From Elusimicrobiota bacterium (lineage in GTDB: Bacteria; Elusimicrobiota; Elusimicrobia; JACQJN01), in NCBI GenBank assembly GCA_016205045.1, contig JACQJM010000103.1:1-17088 (forward strand): 17,088 nt of DNA. The letters run 5' to 3'. Numbering within the stretch: position 1 is the stretch's first letter; each line of letters starts with the position of its first letter. The notes below the pieces were generated by a model. The model worked only from the letters and a program-made list of their open reading frames with translations, did not search any database and had not been told where the DNA came from. Positions 1 through 7,600 of this stretch are shown here, one piece after another. The translations under genes and the position numbers were made by a program.

Positions 1-2
1 AT

Positions 3-278
3 ACGGCCTGGAAGATGCACCGTGAGAATTTACTGGATGGGTTGGTCGTTATGTATCATGACCAAGCTATGATTCCGCTCAAAGTGTTGGATTCGAGGAA
101 GATCGTGAACTGGACCATGGGGCTTCCTTTTATTCGGACAAGCCCAGGACACGGCACGGCCTTTGACATTGCAGGAAAGGGCAAGGCCGATCCTCAGCCC
201 ATGATCGAGGCGATTTTGTTGGCTGCTAAGCTGGTCAAAAGTGCCAGCGCAAAGGTGCCAGGTTCATTTTTGCGTTAG
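3..278 (+). CDS. pdxA: 4-hydroxythreonine-4-phosphate dehydrogenase, C-terminal part (5' end outside window)
   Basis: This is the last ~91 codons of PdxA, which oxidises 4-phosphooxy-L-threonine in the DXP-dependent pyridoxal phosphate pathway (cytosolic, metal-dependent homodimer). The frame is open to the window edge, and an internal Met at 15 is not the real start. Visible family motifs are MYHDQAMIPLK, with the metal-binding His of HDQ, and RTSPGHGTAFDIAGKG, with the second metal-ligand His. The usual RTSPDHGTA here reads RTSPGHGTA, a D-to-G change next to the ligand. The last residues, AKVPGSFLR, are encoded by a palindromic repeat (249-302), which also provides the TAG stop, so the native C terminus has probably been replaced. 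Identification is secure; only the 3' end is visible. Confidence 0.93.
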   Translation, partial: TAWKMHRENLLDGLVVMYHDQAMIPLKVLDSRKIVNWTMGLPFIRTSPGHGTAFDIAGKGKADPQPMIEAILLAAKLVKSASAKVPGSFLR

Positions 279-302
279 CAAAAAGTACCTGGCTCGCTTT
301 GC
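249..302. repeat. Palindromic repeat (GCCAGGT / ACCTGGC family), copy 1
   Basis: Two 25-nt arms (249-273 and 278-302) are inverted copies separated by the 4-nt loop GTTA. Paired blocks are GCAAAG/CTTTGC, GCCAGGT/ACCTGGC and TTTTTGC/GCAAAAA. The element overlaps the 3' end of pdxA and contributes its stop codon. Related elements sit at 2868-2917, 4520-4571 and 9310-9361. Confidence 0.8.
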
Positions 303-323
303 TGGGGAGCTGAATAAATTTTT

Positions 324-1100
324 ATGCGAATTTCTCAATTTCTATCTGTTTTTCTGGCTTCTGTTGCTTCTGTTGCTTCCTTGGCTTCTTTTGCTGGAGC
401 TGTCACGGCAAAAGACATCGTGGATAAGGCCAACAAAGTGTTGCGGGGAGACTCCAACCATGCGGTGATCACCATGACCATTGTGACCCCTTCTTGGACC
501 CGATCTCTGGATATCGAGGGGTGGAACCGGGACCGCCAGGAGGCTCTCATTCTAATTCATGCTCCCCCCAAAGACAAAGGAACCACAACCCTACGGCTTA
601 AAAAGGAGATGTGGCTTTATAAGCCTGAAGTGGAGCGGGTGATTAAAATCCCTCCTACCATGATGCACTCTTCCTGGATGGGTTCCGATTTTACTTATGA
701 GGATATCGTGAAGGCTGATTCCATCGTTAAGGACTACACCCATAAGATCGTCGGTTCCAAAAAAGAGAAGGATTGGGATTACTATGACATTGAGGCGCTG
801 CCCAAGCCTGATGCCCCTGTGGTGTGGGGAAGAATTATTTTGAGTGGCCGGGTGTATTCGGATGGGACGGTGATCCCCATGATAGAAAAGGATTACAGTG
901 AGAGGGGAGAACTCATCCGAACCATGGAAATGTCAGACATTCAGAAGATGGGCGGCAGGAGAGTCCCCACTTTGCTGACCTGTATCTCCAATAAGAAACC
1001 GGGGCAAAAGACGGTGCTCAAATATCACAAGATCGAGTTTGATGTGAAGTTTCCCCAGAATTTTTTCAGCCTGGCCCGGCTTCAGAAAGGGATTAAGTGA
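324..1100 (+). CDS. Periplasmic outer-membrane lipoprotein-sorting-like protein (LolA-like fold)
   Basis: This 258-residue protein has an N-terminal signal peptide (hydrophobic about 5-26, likely cleavage after AVTA near residue 29). The rest reads like the 'outer membrane lipoprotein-sorting protein' family (LolA-like, PF17131 type). Typical elements are a DIVDKANKVLRG start of the mature part, MTIVTP, the region around KEMWLYKPEVERVIKIPP and SDFTYEDIVK. These proteins bind a lipid or acyl chain in a half-barrel, and many sit beside ABC or RND exporters, as here. A GGGGAG at 304-309 could be the ribosome binding site, although the 14-nt spacing is long. The signal peptide is encoded partly by 9-nt tandem repeats, and the stop codon lies in a GGGATTAAG repeat block. 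Family assignment is good; the cargo is unknown. Confidence 0.82.
   Translation: MRISQFLSVFLASVASVASLASFAGAVTAKDIVDKANKVLRGDSNHAVITMTIVTPSWTRSLDIEGWNRDRQEALILIHAPPKDKGTTTLRLKKEMWLYKPEVERVIKIPPTMMHSSWMGSDFTYEDIVKADSIVKDYTHKIVGSKKEKDWDYYDIEALPKPDAPVVWGRIILSGRVYSDGTVIPMIEKDYSERGELIRTMEMSDIQKMGGRRVPTLLTCISNKKPGQKTVLKYHKIEFDVKFPQNFFSLARLQKGIK
357..395 (+). repeat. 9-nt imperfect tandem repeat inside a signal-peptide coding region
   Basis: Four consecutive 9-nt units (gcttctgtt, gcttctgtt, gcttccttg, gcttctttt) plus a trailing gct encode ASV-ASV-ASL-ASF-A in the hydrophobic core of the signal peptide. Unit gain or loss would keep the reading frame and change only signal-peptide length. Confidence 0.8.
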
Positions 1101-1174
1101 TTAAGGGATTGGGGGATTAAGATTTTATGGATGGGAGGACTCTTAATCCCTTAATTCCCAAATTCCCTAATCCC
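1089..1174. repeat. Intergenic stem-loop built from GGGATTAAG-type repeats
   Basis: Direct copies of GGGATTAAG lie at 1089-1097 and 1113-1121, with TGATTAAGGGATT between them. They are followed by the complementary pyrimidine-rich strand, including CTTAATCCC at 1142-1150 (perfect 9-bp stem with 1113-1121), TTAATTCCC, AATTCCC and TAATCCCT. The block starts inside the last codons of the upstream gene and includes its TGA stop. It ends just before the permease start, leaving no Shine-Dalgarno sequence there. Confidence 0.7.
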
Positions 1175-1179
1175 TCGAT

Positions 1180-2397
1180 ATGTTAACTCTCGCTTGGCGT
1201 AATGTGTGGCGCAACCAAAGGCGCAGCCTGATCACGCTTATTTCCATAGGATCGGGCTTGGCGGCGATCTTGTTTGGCCAGAGCATGATCAAAAGCGTTC
1301 AAGTTCAACTCGTGGAAAAAGCCACGGGCATTATCATCGGACACATTCGAGTGATGCGTGGGGACGTCAAAGACCTCAAAGTTCCTGAAAAAAATATAGA
1401 CGACCCCGCACCCATCTATAAAGCCTTGGCGGCCGAGCCTGGGGTAGAAACATTTGGCGCGCGGATTCTTTTTACGGGTCTGGTCTCTTCTCCGGCCAAT
1501 TCCAAAGGGGTTTTGATCTGTGCCGTGGAGCCGCACAAAGAGAGAAAGATTGTCCAAATCCCTAAATACATCAACCAGGGTCATTTTTTGACGGGGAACC
1601 CGCATGAAATTGTGATGGGTGATAAATTGGCGGAGGATTTGGACGTGAGGTTGGGGGAGAAGCTGGTGGTGATGGCACAAGCGACCGATGGAAGTTTAGG
1701 AGCAGAAGCGGCTCGTCTTGTGGGCATTTATCACACCGCCAGCGCCACATTTGATGGGCAAATCATCTATGTTCCCCTGGAGCTTTGCCAGCAGATGTTG
1801 GCCATGGGCAACAAGGTCAACGATTTTATCGTGCGTGTCAAAAATATTCAGGAGGTCGATTCCATTCGTGATCGTCTCGCCCGGGCCTTGAAAGATCATC
1901 CGGCGGTAAAAGTGTACACCTGGCGCGAAGTGGACCATGAGCTGGTGGGTATCCAGCGTTTTCAGAACGCCATATTGTTTGTGGTCCTCATCATCATATT
2001 TGTGATAGTTTCTTTGGGAATTTTGAACACATTGCTGATGTCTTTGTTCGAAAGGATTCGAGAATTTGGAGTTTTGATGGCCATGGGGGCCAAACCCAGA
2101 TTCATCTTGCGGTTGGTGTTGCTGGAATCTTTTCTTCTGGGATTGATGGGATTGGCGTTGGGGCTGGTAGTGGGGTCAATTTTAATCCTTTATTTTGGAA
2201 AGACAGGATTGCCTCTACCCATTGGGGACGCCATCTCTTATTTTATGCCTTTCGATTCGGTGATCTACATGCGGTTCGCCTGGGACAAACATTGGGTCTC
2301 CATTGTCGCGGTATTTGTGGCCAGCTTGATCTCCGGCCTGATACCGGCGTTGAGAGCTTCAAGACTTAAAGTAGCCGAAGCTTTGAGACATGTCTAG
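1180..2397 (+). CDS. ABC transporter permease, FtsX/MacB/LolE type
   Basis: This 405-residue inner-membrane protein has the four-helix topology of the MacB/LolCE family. TM1 is about 17-37, a large periplasmic domain spans about 40-260 (MacB-type core), and three helices lie near 264-290, 309-338 and 372-392 (FtsX-like domain). The N terminus MLTLAWRNVWRNQRRSL and the cytoplasmic loop MSLFERIREFGVLMAMGA are characteristic. Such permeases do not pump across the inner membrane. They use ATP hydrolysis to drive periplasmic conformational change that extrudes lipoproteins, lipids or small molecules. The ATPase gene follows after 65 nt, and a LolA-like partner precedes it, suggesting a Lol-like relay. 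The start fits the family N terminus, although the preceding bases are pyrimidine-rich repeat without a recognisable ribosome binding site. Confidence 0.9.
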   Translation: MLTLAWRNVWRNQRRSLITLISIGSGLAAILFGQSMIKSVQVQLVEKATGIIIGHIRVMRGDVKDLKVPEKNIDDPAPIYKALAAEPGVETFGARILFTGLVSSPANSKGVLICAVEPHKERKIVQIPKYINQGHFLTGNPHEIVMGDKLAEDLDVRLGEKLVVMAQATDGSLGAEAARLVGIYHTASATFDGQIIYVPLELCQQMLAMGNKVNDFIVRVKNIQEVDSIRDRLARALKDHPAVKVYTWREVDHELVGIQRFQNAILFVVLIIIFVIVSLGILNTLLMSLFERIREFGVLMAMGAKPRFILRLVLLESFLLGLMGLALGLVVGSILILYFGKTGLPLPIGDAISYFMPFDSVIYMRFAWDKHWVSIVAVFVASLISGLIPALRASRLKVAEALRHV

Positions 2398-2404
2398 CGG
2401 ATGG

Positions 2405-2452
2405 GGTCCCCGTGCTTGGGGACCGCTGGCCCCCGGAGCTCTGCGCAGGGGG
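2405..2452 (+). promoter_or_regulatory. Two tandem hairpins between permease and ATPase genes
   Basis: Hairpin 1 pairs GGTCCCC (2405-2411) with GGGGACC (2418-2424) across a 6-nt loop. Hairpin 2 pairs CCCCC (2430-2434) with GGGGG (2448-2452). The 3' strand of hairpin 2 (AGGGGG) lies about 10 nt before the ATPase ATG and is the best Shine-Dalgarno candidate, so pairing could limit ATPase translation. There is no T-run, so neither looks like an intrinsic terminator. The regulatory role is inferred. Confidence 0.5.
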
Positions 2453-2462
2453 TTAAAATATT

Positions 2463-3242
2463 ATGACTTCTAAAGTCCTTATCCGATTAGAAAAAGTCAC
2501 CAAGGTGTATGAGGGAACGGAAGGGATGTTGGAAAGAGCTTTTAGGAAGCTCCATGCAGAGACTTCCCCTAATGGACTCAGGGTGACAGCCATCAAAGAC
2601 TTGAGTCTCACTTTCCATCGGGGTGAATTTTCAGCCATTGCCGGGCCTTCAGGATCGGGAAAATCTACTTTGCTTAATTTGATAGGAACTCTGGATCCGC
2701 CTACACACGGAAAGATATTTTTTCAGGATAAAGAGGTCACCTATATGTCCGAGGATGCCTTGGCCGATTTTAGATTGAGGTCCATCGGATTTATTTTCCA
2801 AGCCTACAATCTTCTCCCTGTCTTGACCGCGGCCGAGAACGTGGCGTATGTGTTGGACTTGCAGGGAGCAAAAGTGCCAGGCTTTTTTTGGCACAAAAAG
2901 TGCCTGGCTCATTTTGCGGCCAGGAAGGAAAGACGTGCCCGCGCATTGGAAGCGTTGGAAATGGTGGGGCTTAAGTCTCAAGCGGATAGATTCCCCAGGC
3001 AGCTTTCTGGAGGACAGCAGCAGAGGGTGGCGATTGCTAGGGCGATTGTGCATCGCCCTACCGTGGTTTTGGCCGATGAGATCACCGCCAATCTGGATTC
3101 AAAAACATCGGAAAGTTTGCTGGATTTGATGCAGGATTTAAATAAAAAGAAAGGGGTAACTTTTATATTTTCCAGCCACGATCCTCTGGTTCTCTCCCGC
3201 GCCAAACGCGTGATCCAGCTCCGTGACGGCATGCTCACTTAA
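2463..3242 (+). CDS. ABC transporter ATP-binding protein (LolD/MacB-type) with an in-frame repeat insertion
   Basis: This 259-residue ATPase is the cytoplasmic partner of the permease before it. Visible motifs are Walker A GPSGSGKST (61-69), the Q-loop FQAYNLLP (Gln113), signature LSGGQQQR (181-188), Walker B VVLADE (201-206) and the H-loop His239 in SSHD. Two features make it longer than the ~225-230 residues usual for LolD. One is an extra stretch around residues 18-38 (EGTEGMLERAFRKLHAETSPN) before the first strand pair. The other is residues 136-152 (AKVPGFFWHKKCLAHFA), encoded exactly by a palindromic repeat at 2868-2917. After Walker B the nearly universal DEPT reads DEIT. All catalytic residues remain, so activity is plausible. 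A likely terminator starts at the stop codon. Confidence 0.92.
   Translation: MTSKVLIRLEKVTKVYEGTEGMLERAFRKLHAETSPNGLRVTAIKDLSLTFHRGEFSAIAGPSGSGKSTLLNLIGTLDPPTHGKIFFQDKEVTYMSEDALADFRLRSIGFIFQAYNLLPVLTAAENVAYVLDLQGAKVPGFFWHKKCLAHFAARKERRARALEALEMVGLKSQADRFPRQLSGGQQQRVAIARAIVHRPTVVLADEITANLDSKTSESLLDLMQDLNKKKGVTFIFSSHDPLVLSRAKRVIQLRDGMLT
2868..2917. repeat. Palindromic repeat (GCCAGGC family), copy 2, inside the ABC ATPase gene
   Basis: Arms GCAAAAGTGCCAGGC plus TTTTTTT and AAAAAGTGCCTGGCTCATTTTGC are inverted copies around GCAC. The element begins exactly at codon 136 and contributes 17 codons without breaking the frame. The flanking protein (LDLQG before, ARKERRARALEALEMVGL after) reads as an ordinary LolD helical-domain sequence if the 17 residues are removed. 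Confidence 0.85.
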
Positions 3243-3265
3243 ATAGGGGTCTGTCCCCTATTTTT
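3242..3265 (+). terminator. Intrinsic terminator after the ABC ATPase gene
   Basis: AATAGGGG (3242-3249) pairs with CCCCTATT (3255-3262) across loop TCTGT and is followed by Ts. The hairpin starts at the last base of the stop codon. It marks the end of the LolA-like/permease/ATPase operon. Confidence 0.75.
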
Positions 3266-3281
3266 ATATTGCTTATTTCTT

Positions 3282-3303
3282 AAAAGGTAGCTGCTACCTT
3301 TTT
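3282..3303. terminator. Second hairpin with T-run, possibly bidirectional
   Basis: AAAAGGTA (3282-3289) pairs with TACCTTTT (3295-3302) across loop GCTGC, with Ts at 3299-3303 and As at the other end. It could stop transcription in either direction, or be a small palindromic repeat. Confidence 0.5.
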
Positions 3304-3333
3304 CCTATCATAGGTCCTGGTTCTTCATTGTTG

Positions 3334-3339
3334 TATAAT
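3334..3339 (+). promoter_or_regulatory. Perfect -10 hexamer close to the beta-barrel start
   Basis: TATAAT ends 7 nt before the ATG at 3347, so transcription would begin at or just before the start codon, giving a leaderless or nearly leaderless mRNA. No convincing -35 is visible at 16-18 nt upstream. The separate promoter fits the terminators just upstream. Confidence 0.45.
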
Positions 3340-3346
3340 TCGAGAA

Positions 3347-4510
3347 ATGTTTAGAAAATCGCTGATTTTATTAGTCTTATACGCCACCCTACTGCCAAGA
3401 GCAGGCCAGGGAAGCTCGCTCTCTTTTTCTGGTTATTTCAAGAATCTTTACCAATACACCCGATCGCCCATCAACTCACAGCTCTACTGGCAGAACTTAG
3501 ATAGATTGCGGCTGACGTTTCAGGGCTCCTACAAATTATTCCGTGGTTATGTGGATTATGATCAAGAGTTTTTTTCGGGGACCTATTTTAATACTCCCGA
3601 TTTCGGGCTGTTCGGGTTGGGAGATCCTCCCGTGGCATGGAATATGGATCAGCCAATCAGTCGTGGCCGGCTTTATTTGTGGAGGCATAGGGTGTACCGC
3701 GGCTGGGGAGGATTAGAGTCGGACAACTGGGTTTTGAGGGTGGGACGCCAGAGAATCGCCTGGGGAACCGGCAAGTTGTGGAACCCTACGGATGTTCTTA
3801 ATCCCTACCAACCTTTAAGCATAGAGAGGGGAGAGAGGCGAGGAGTAGATGCGGGTTATTTTCGAAAGTCCTGGGGAGCTTTAAATCAGATGGAGGGGGC
3901 GTATACTCTGGAGAATCGGTGGGCAGATCGCTCTTTCTTGGGAAGAGCCAGAACTCATTTCGGCCGAGGGGATTTCTCTTTTATGGGAGGAAAAATTGCG
4001 GGGCAGAAGGATAGTTGGATGATGGGTGGAGATATGGCGGTGGATGTGTGGGAGGGCTCTCTGCATGCGGAATTTTCGGTGACCCAGCCCAAAGCCTCTG
4101 ATTCTTTCGTTCGGTACCTCTGGGGGTACGAATACAACTTTTCCTCTGCCCCACTCATCCCTTGGCTCAAGGACACCTGGGTCCTTGTGGAGTACTATCA
4201 CAATGGGGCCGGGGCTTCGGACCCGCGGTTTTACAAATTAGGCGCCGTTCTGAGCGGGAAAGAAGTGACTTTGGCGAGAAATTATGTGGGAGCAGGTTTT
4301 AGCCGGGATCTGCATCCCTTGCTGAAGCTGGAGATTTACTCCATGGTGAATTTAGAGGACTCTAGCACCTTCGTAGGACCTTCTCTGGACTGGAACCCTT
4401 TGGAAAACCTTCACCTTTTGGCGGGGTGGCAGATACTTGAAGGAAAAAGAACCACCGAGTTCGGAAGACCTTACTCTATTCCGTATATCCAGGGGCAATA
4501 TTTCTTTTAA
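3347..4510 (+). CDS. Outer-membrane beta-barrel protein (porin-like, DUF1302/alginate-export-like)
   Basis: This 387-residue protein has a signal peptide (MFRKSLILLVLYATLLPRAG, cleavage near 20-23). Alternating aromatic beta-strand patterns run throughout, and the last residue is Phe (GQYFF), the usual BAM recognition ending. The segment about 131-153 (RVGRQRIAWGTG, then WNPTDVLNP) is the conserved core I know from porin-like barrels found next to LolA-like proteins and ABC or RND exporters. The likely role is passage or anchoring of the cargo of the neighbouring export system at the outer membrane. It is separated from that operon by two hairpins and has its own -10 box. Its last 20 codons are duplicated at 9239-9300. 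The barrel class is fairly sure; the substrate is unknown. Confidence 0.75.
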   Translation: MFRKSLILLVLYATLLPRAGQGSSLSFSGYFKNLYQYTRSPINSQLYWQNLDRLRLTFQGSYKLFRGYVDYDQEFFSGTYFNTPDFGLFGLGDPPVAWNMDQPISRGRLYLWRHRVYRGWGGLESDNWVLRVGRQRIAWGTGKLWNPTDVLNPYQPLSIERGERRGVDAGYFRKSWGALNQMEGAYTLENRWADRSFLGRARTHFGRGDFSFMGGKIAGQKDSWMMGGDMAVDVWEGSLHAEFSVTQPKASDSFVRYLWGYEYNFSSAPLIPWLKDTWVLVEYYHNGAGASDPRFYKLGAVLSGKEVTLARNYVGAGFSRDLHPLLKLEIYSMVNLEDSSTFVGPSLDWNPLENLHLLAGWQILEGKRTTEFGRPYSIPYIQGQYFF

Positions 4511-4592
4511 CTCTTCGCAAAAAGAGCCTGGTACTTTTTTCCTGGGGGAAAATAAGTAACCAGGCACTTTTCAGGCCCAGTACTTCTTCTAG
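4449..4592. repeat. 144-bp direct repeat, left copy
   Basis: Positions 4449-4592 match 9239-9382 with one difference (A at 4566, T at 9356). The repeat covers the last 20 codons and stop of the beta-barrel gene and a downstream palindrome. The two copies bracket the S8 protease gene at an offset of 4,790 bp. Confidence 0.95.
4520..4571. repeat. Palindromic repeat (CCTGG/CCAGG family), copy 3, downstream of the beta-barrel gene
   Basis: AAAAGAGCCTGG (4520-4531) faces CCAGGCACTTTT (4560-4571), an inverted repeat with one mismatch. Inner blocks TACTTTTTTC and GAAAATAAGTA also pair imperfectly. It may act as a terminator for the converging genes. Confidence 0.7.
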
Positions 4593-4626
4593 CCTAGATT
4601 TGCTGTGCGGTGCCGGTGAAGAGTTT

Positions 4627-7600
4627 TCACTTCACAACAGTAATAGGATATACTTCAGGCTTTTCCCCATTATCCTTTTTGATTTGGATGAAATAAATAC
4701 CGGATTCCAAGTTTAATAATCCTCCCGGTTCTTGGAGTGAAATCATCAGGGGCCCTCCTTGTTTTTCTTTCTTAAGGGTTATCCTGCCATTGATGTCGAG
4801 GAGACGGGCCTCTGTCACGTCCTCGTCAAACAAAAGCATCTGGCCATAACCCCGGCCAGGGCTGATCATCAAAGCACGAGGTTTGCCTCCATCGGGATCA
4901 AAAACGGCAGTAGGATCGGAAGTGACGAGCGAGATGTATCCCAATCTTCCTTTCACCACCTTGACCGTGATGGTGGCGGAGCCTACGTTGTTAGATGGGT
5001 CAAAAGCCTTGGCCTGGAGCGTTTTCAAACCCGTGGAAGAGGCTTTGAAGGTGAGGATGATGGAGAAAGAGGGTACGGGGGGGTTAAATCCCTGGGAGGC
5101 CGCCAGATTTCCATCCGCCCATAATTCCACCCGGCTGACCGCAACATTATCCGAACCTGAGAATGAAACCGGGACAGGTGATTTGACGTTATCTCCGGTT
5201 GATGGATAGAGGATCTGGACTATGGGGGATTCTTGATCTGTATAGGTGACATTGATGGTGATGGTCTGGGTGGCTGTATTTCCAGAAGAATCTACTGCTC
5301 TTGCTAGGAGGGAGTGGGCGCCGGTCGATAGGCCCGCGGTATTAAGGGAGAGTGTCCATTGAGCGGTTCCAGAGGCTATTTTGACGTCTCCTCCATCAAT
5401 CTGGATTTCGACTCTGGCGACACCTACATTGTCGGAGGCAGTGCCAGAAACGGTGAAAGTGATTCCGACCTCGGCTCCAGAAGGAGGGGATGTGATAGCC
5501 ACGATGGGAGGATTCCTATCCAAAACGGTGAGGCTTAAATTTCCCGTGCTGTTCTGGTTTTGGTTCGAAGTGGCGTCCTTGGCAGTGGCGGAATAGATGT
5601 GGTTACCTACCAGAAAAGGACCAGAGGTAAGGAGGCAGGAAGTCTCAGAAAGACATGTTTTCGCCAAAACCCCATCCACAAAGATCTTGATTTCAGATAT
5701 TCCGCTGGAATCCGAGGCAGAGGCGCTGAATGTTACCTGTTGGGTGGAGGAGGGGCTTAATGGAGCGTGGCTAACGGATACCAAGGGGGGAGTCGTGTCT
5801 GGTGGCGGGGTAGCTCCTAGTCCGAATACGGTGGCTAGGTATACGGGGAATGTGCCATCGGCTTTCCAGGTAGTCCAGGCGATGTGGTTATCATCCATGG
5901 TGAGGTCATTGGAAAAAAGGTATTCATCTCCATCGTAAGAGAGATGAATCTCCTTCTGGGCTCCTAGGCGGTCATACAAAACCACGCTCGTCGTGTTGTT
6001 ATAATCCCCCCATGCCAGAAGGCCCTTATCTCCATTCCCATCGATGGTGTACTTTGGTCGAGTCTCATCGGTGGGTAAGTTCGTGAGAACTTGCGTATTG
6101 AGATTCTTGCTCCAGATCTTTGCGGGGGGTACTCCGGTATCATCAATAATGGACTGGAATGTCGGAAAGTAGGCCTGGTTAAGGCAGTCAATGTGGGAGG
6201 AGGTCAGGGGGTAGTACCCAGGCTCATAAACCGTCGTCAACTGTTGAAGAGAAGTGTCAAACCCCCACACAACGGGCACGTTATTTTTGACCCCCACCCC
6301 CACGAGCTTGCCGCAGGCCAAGCCATTGATGTACTGAAAGTGGGAGCCGGAGAAAGAAAACGTAGAAACCACAAACTCGTTCAACTGGCTAGTGGCCAAA
6401 TTATAGTAATTTAAATTTTGTATAGGTCCTCCCAGAAGCCAGGCGATCTGTTCCCCGCTGACGCTGTACCGAATATCGTTGATCATCAAAGGGCTTGTCC
6501 TGGTGGCTAACTGTCTTAATTCCCGAGTGGCTAAATCAAATAGCCAGACAGAGTTCGTCCAGTTTGCCGTATTATAATCGTAAGCTCTCGTGCCGTAAAC
6601 AACTTTTCCCTGATGGAGCTGCATCATTCGGTGGCTGGAGGTCACGGTGTTTTGAAATTCAATACCCGGAGCGTACTTATGAACGGCTTGAATGGTTCCC
6701 GATGGTATGTCATAGACCATCACCTGAACAGACCCATAGGAATAGCCTGGGGTGGTGGAATCCTCCTGTCTCCAAACCACCTGATTTCCGGAGACGGAGG
6801 TATAGGGAAACCTAAAAGAGGAAGGGTGGATGACGGAAATTTTCTTAACTAAAATGTTTCTTAAAATCCTCTCCTGAAAGGGAGGAAACGCGCCTTCCTG
6901 AATGCTTGTGTTCAATGTTAGATTGATCTCTCCGGGCCGAGTGATCGCGGCGGGAAGAGAAAATGTGAAAACCCCCGTGGCTGTGCCGATCCCCTGAGCG
7001 ATATTGCCCAGGAAAGCTTGCGTCTGGAGAAGAGAAATCTCTTCGCTGGAACTCGTCAGGGTGACCATTACGTCATGGGCATCTCCCAGACCCTTATTGG
7101 CAAACGTCACCCGCCACTCAATGGTTTCTCCCGTCTCGGCCACCCCATTGCCGTTTCCAGAGCTTTGGCCCGCGCTATCATCATCTACTTGACTGTTGAG
7201 CAGAACGATATTGGGTTGAGCCACGGGAATGTTCATGTCCCAGCCCCAGGTGCGTCCCAGGTTGTCCTGAAGGGTAAAGTGGACCAAGACGCTTGGGTAA
7301 CCCAAGGGGGGTGTGTCCAATTTCAGGACAAAGGGGAATTGGCTCGAAGAGGTTTCCCTAGAGGGAATGTCCCCGAAATCGGAGGAAGGCTGCAGGATGG
7401 TGACATAGGGATCCTGGGTGGTGATCTGACCAGTCACCCCCATAATCGTGCCCGACGACATGTTGCGTATGCCTAAAGTAAATTCTATGGTTTCTTGGTT
7501 CTCCCACCTGCCATCCCCATCTCCATGACTTAATCCCGTTGAATCATCATCGATGGAAAACCCCGTGGCATAAACTCCGGTAGGACTGGAAACTGCCAGG

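Noticed and set aside
4616..4630. Small GTGAA/TTCAC hairpin at the protease stop codon as terminator
   Set aside because: It is only 5 bp, AT-rich, overlaps the stop codon and has no T-run on the - strand, so I did not annotate it.
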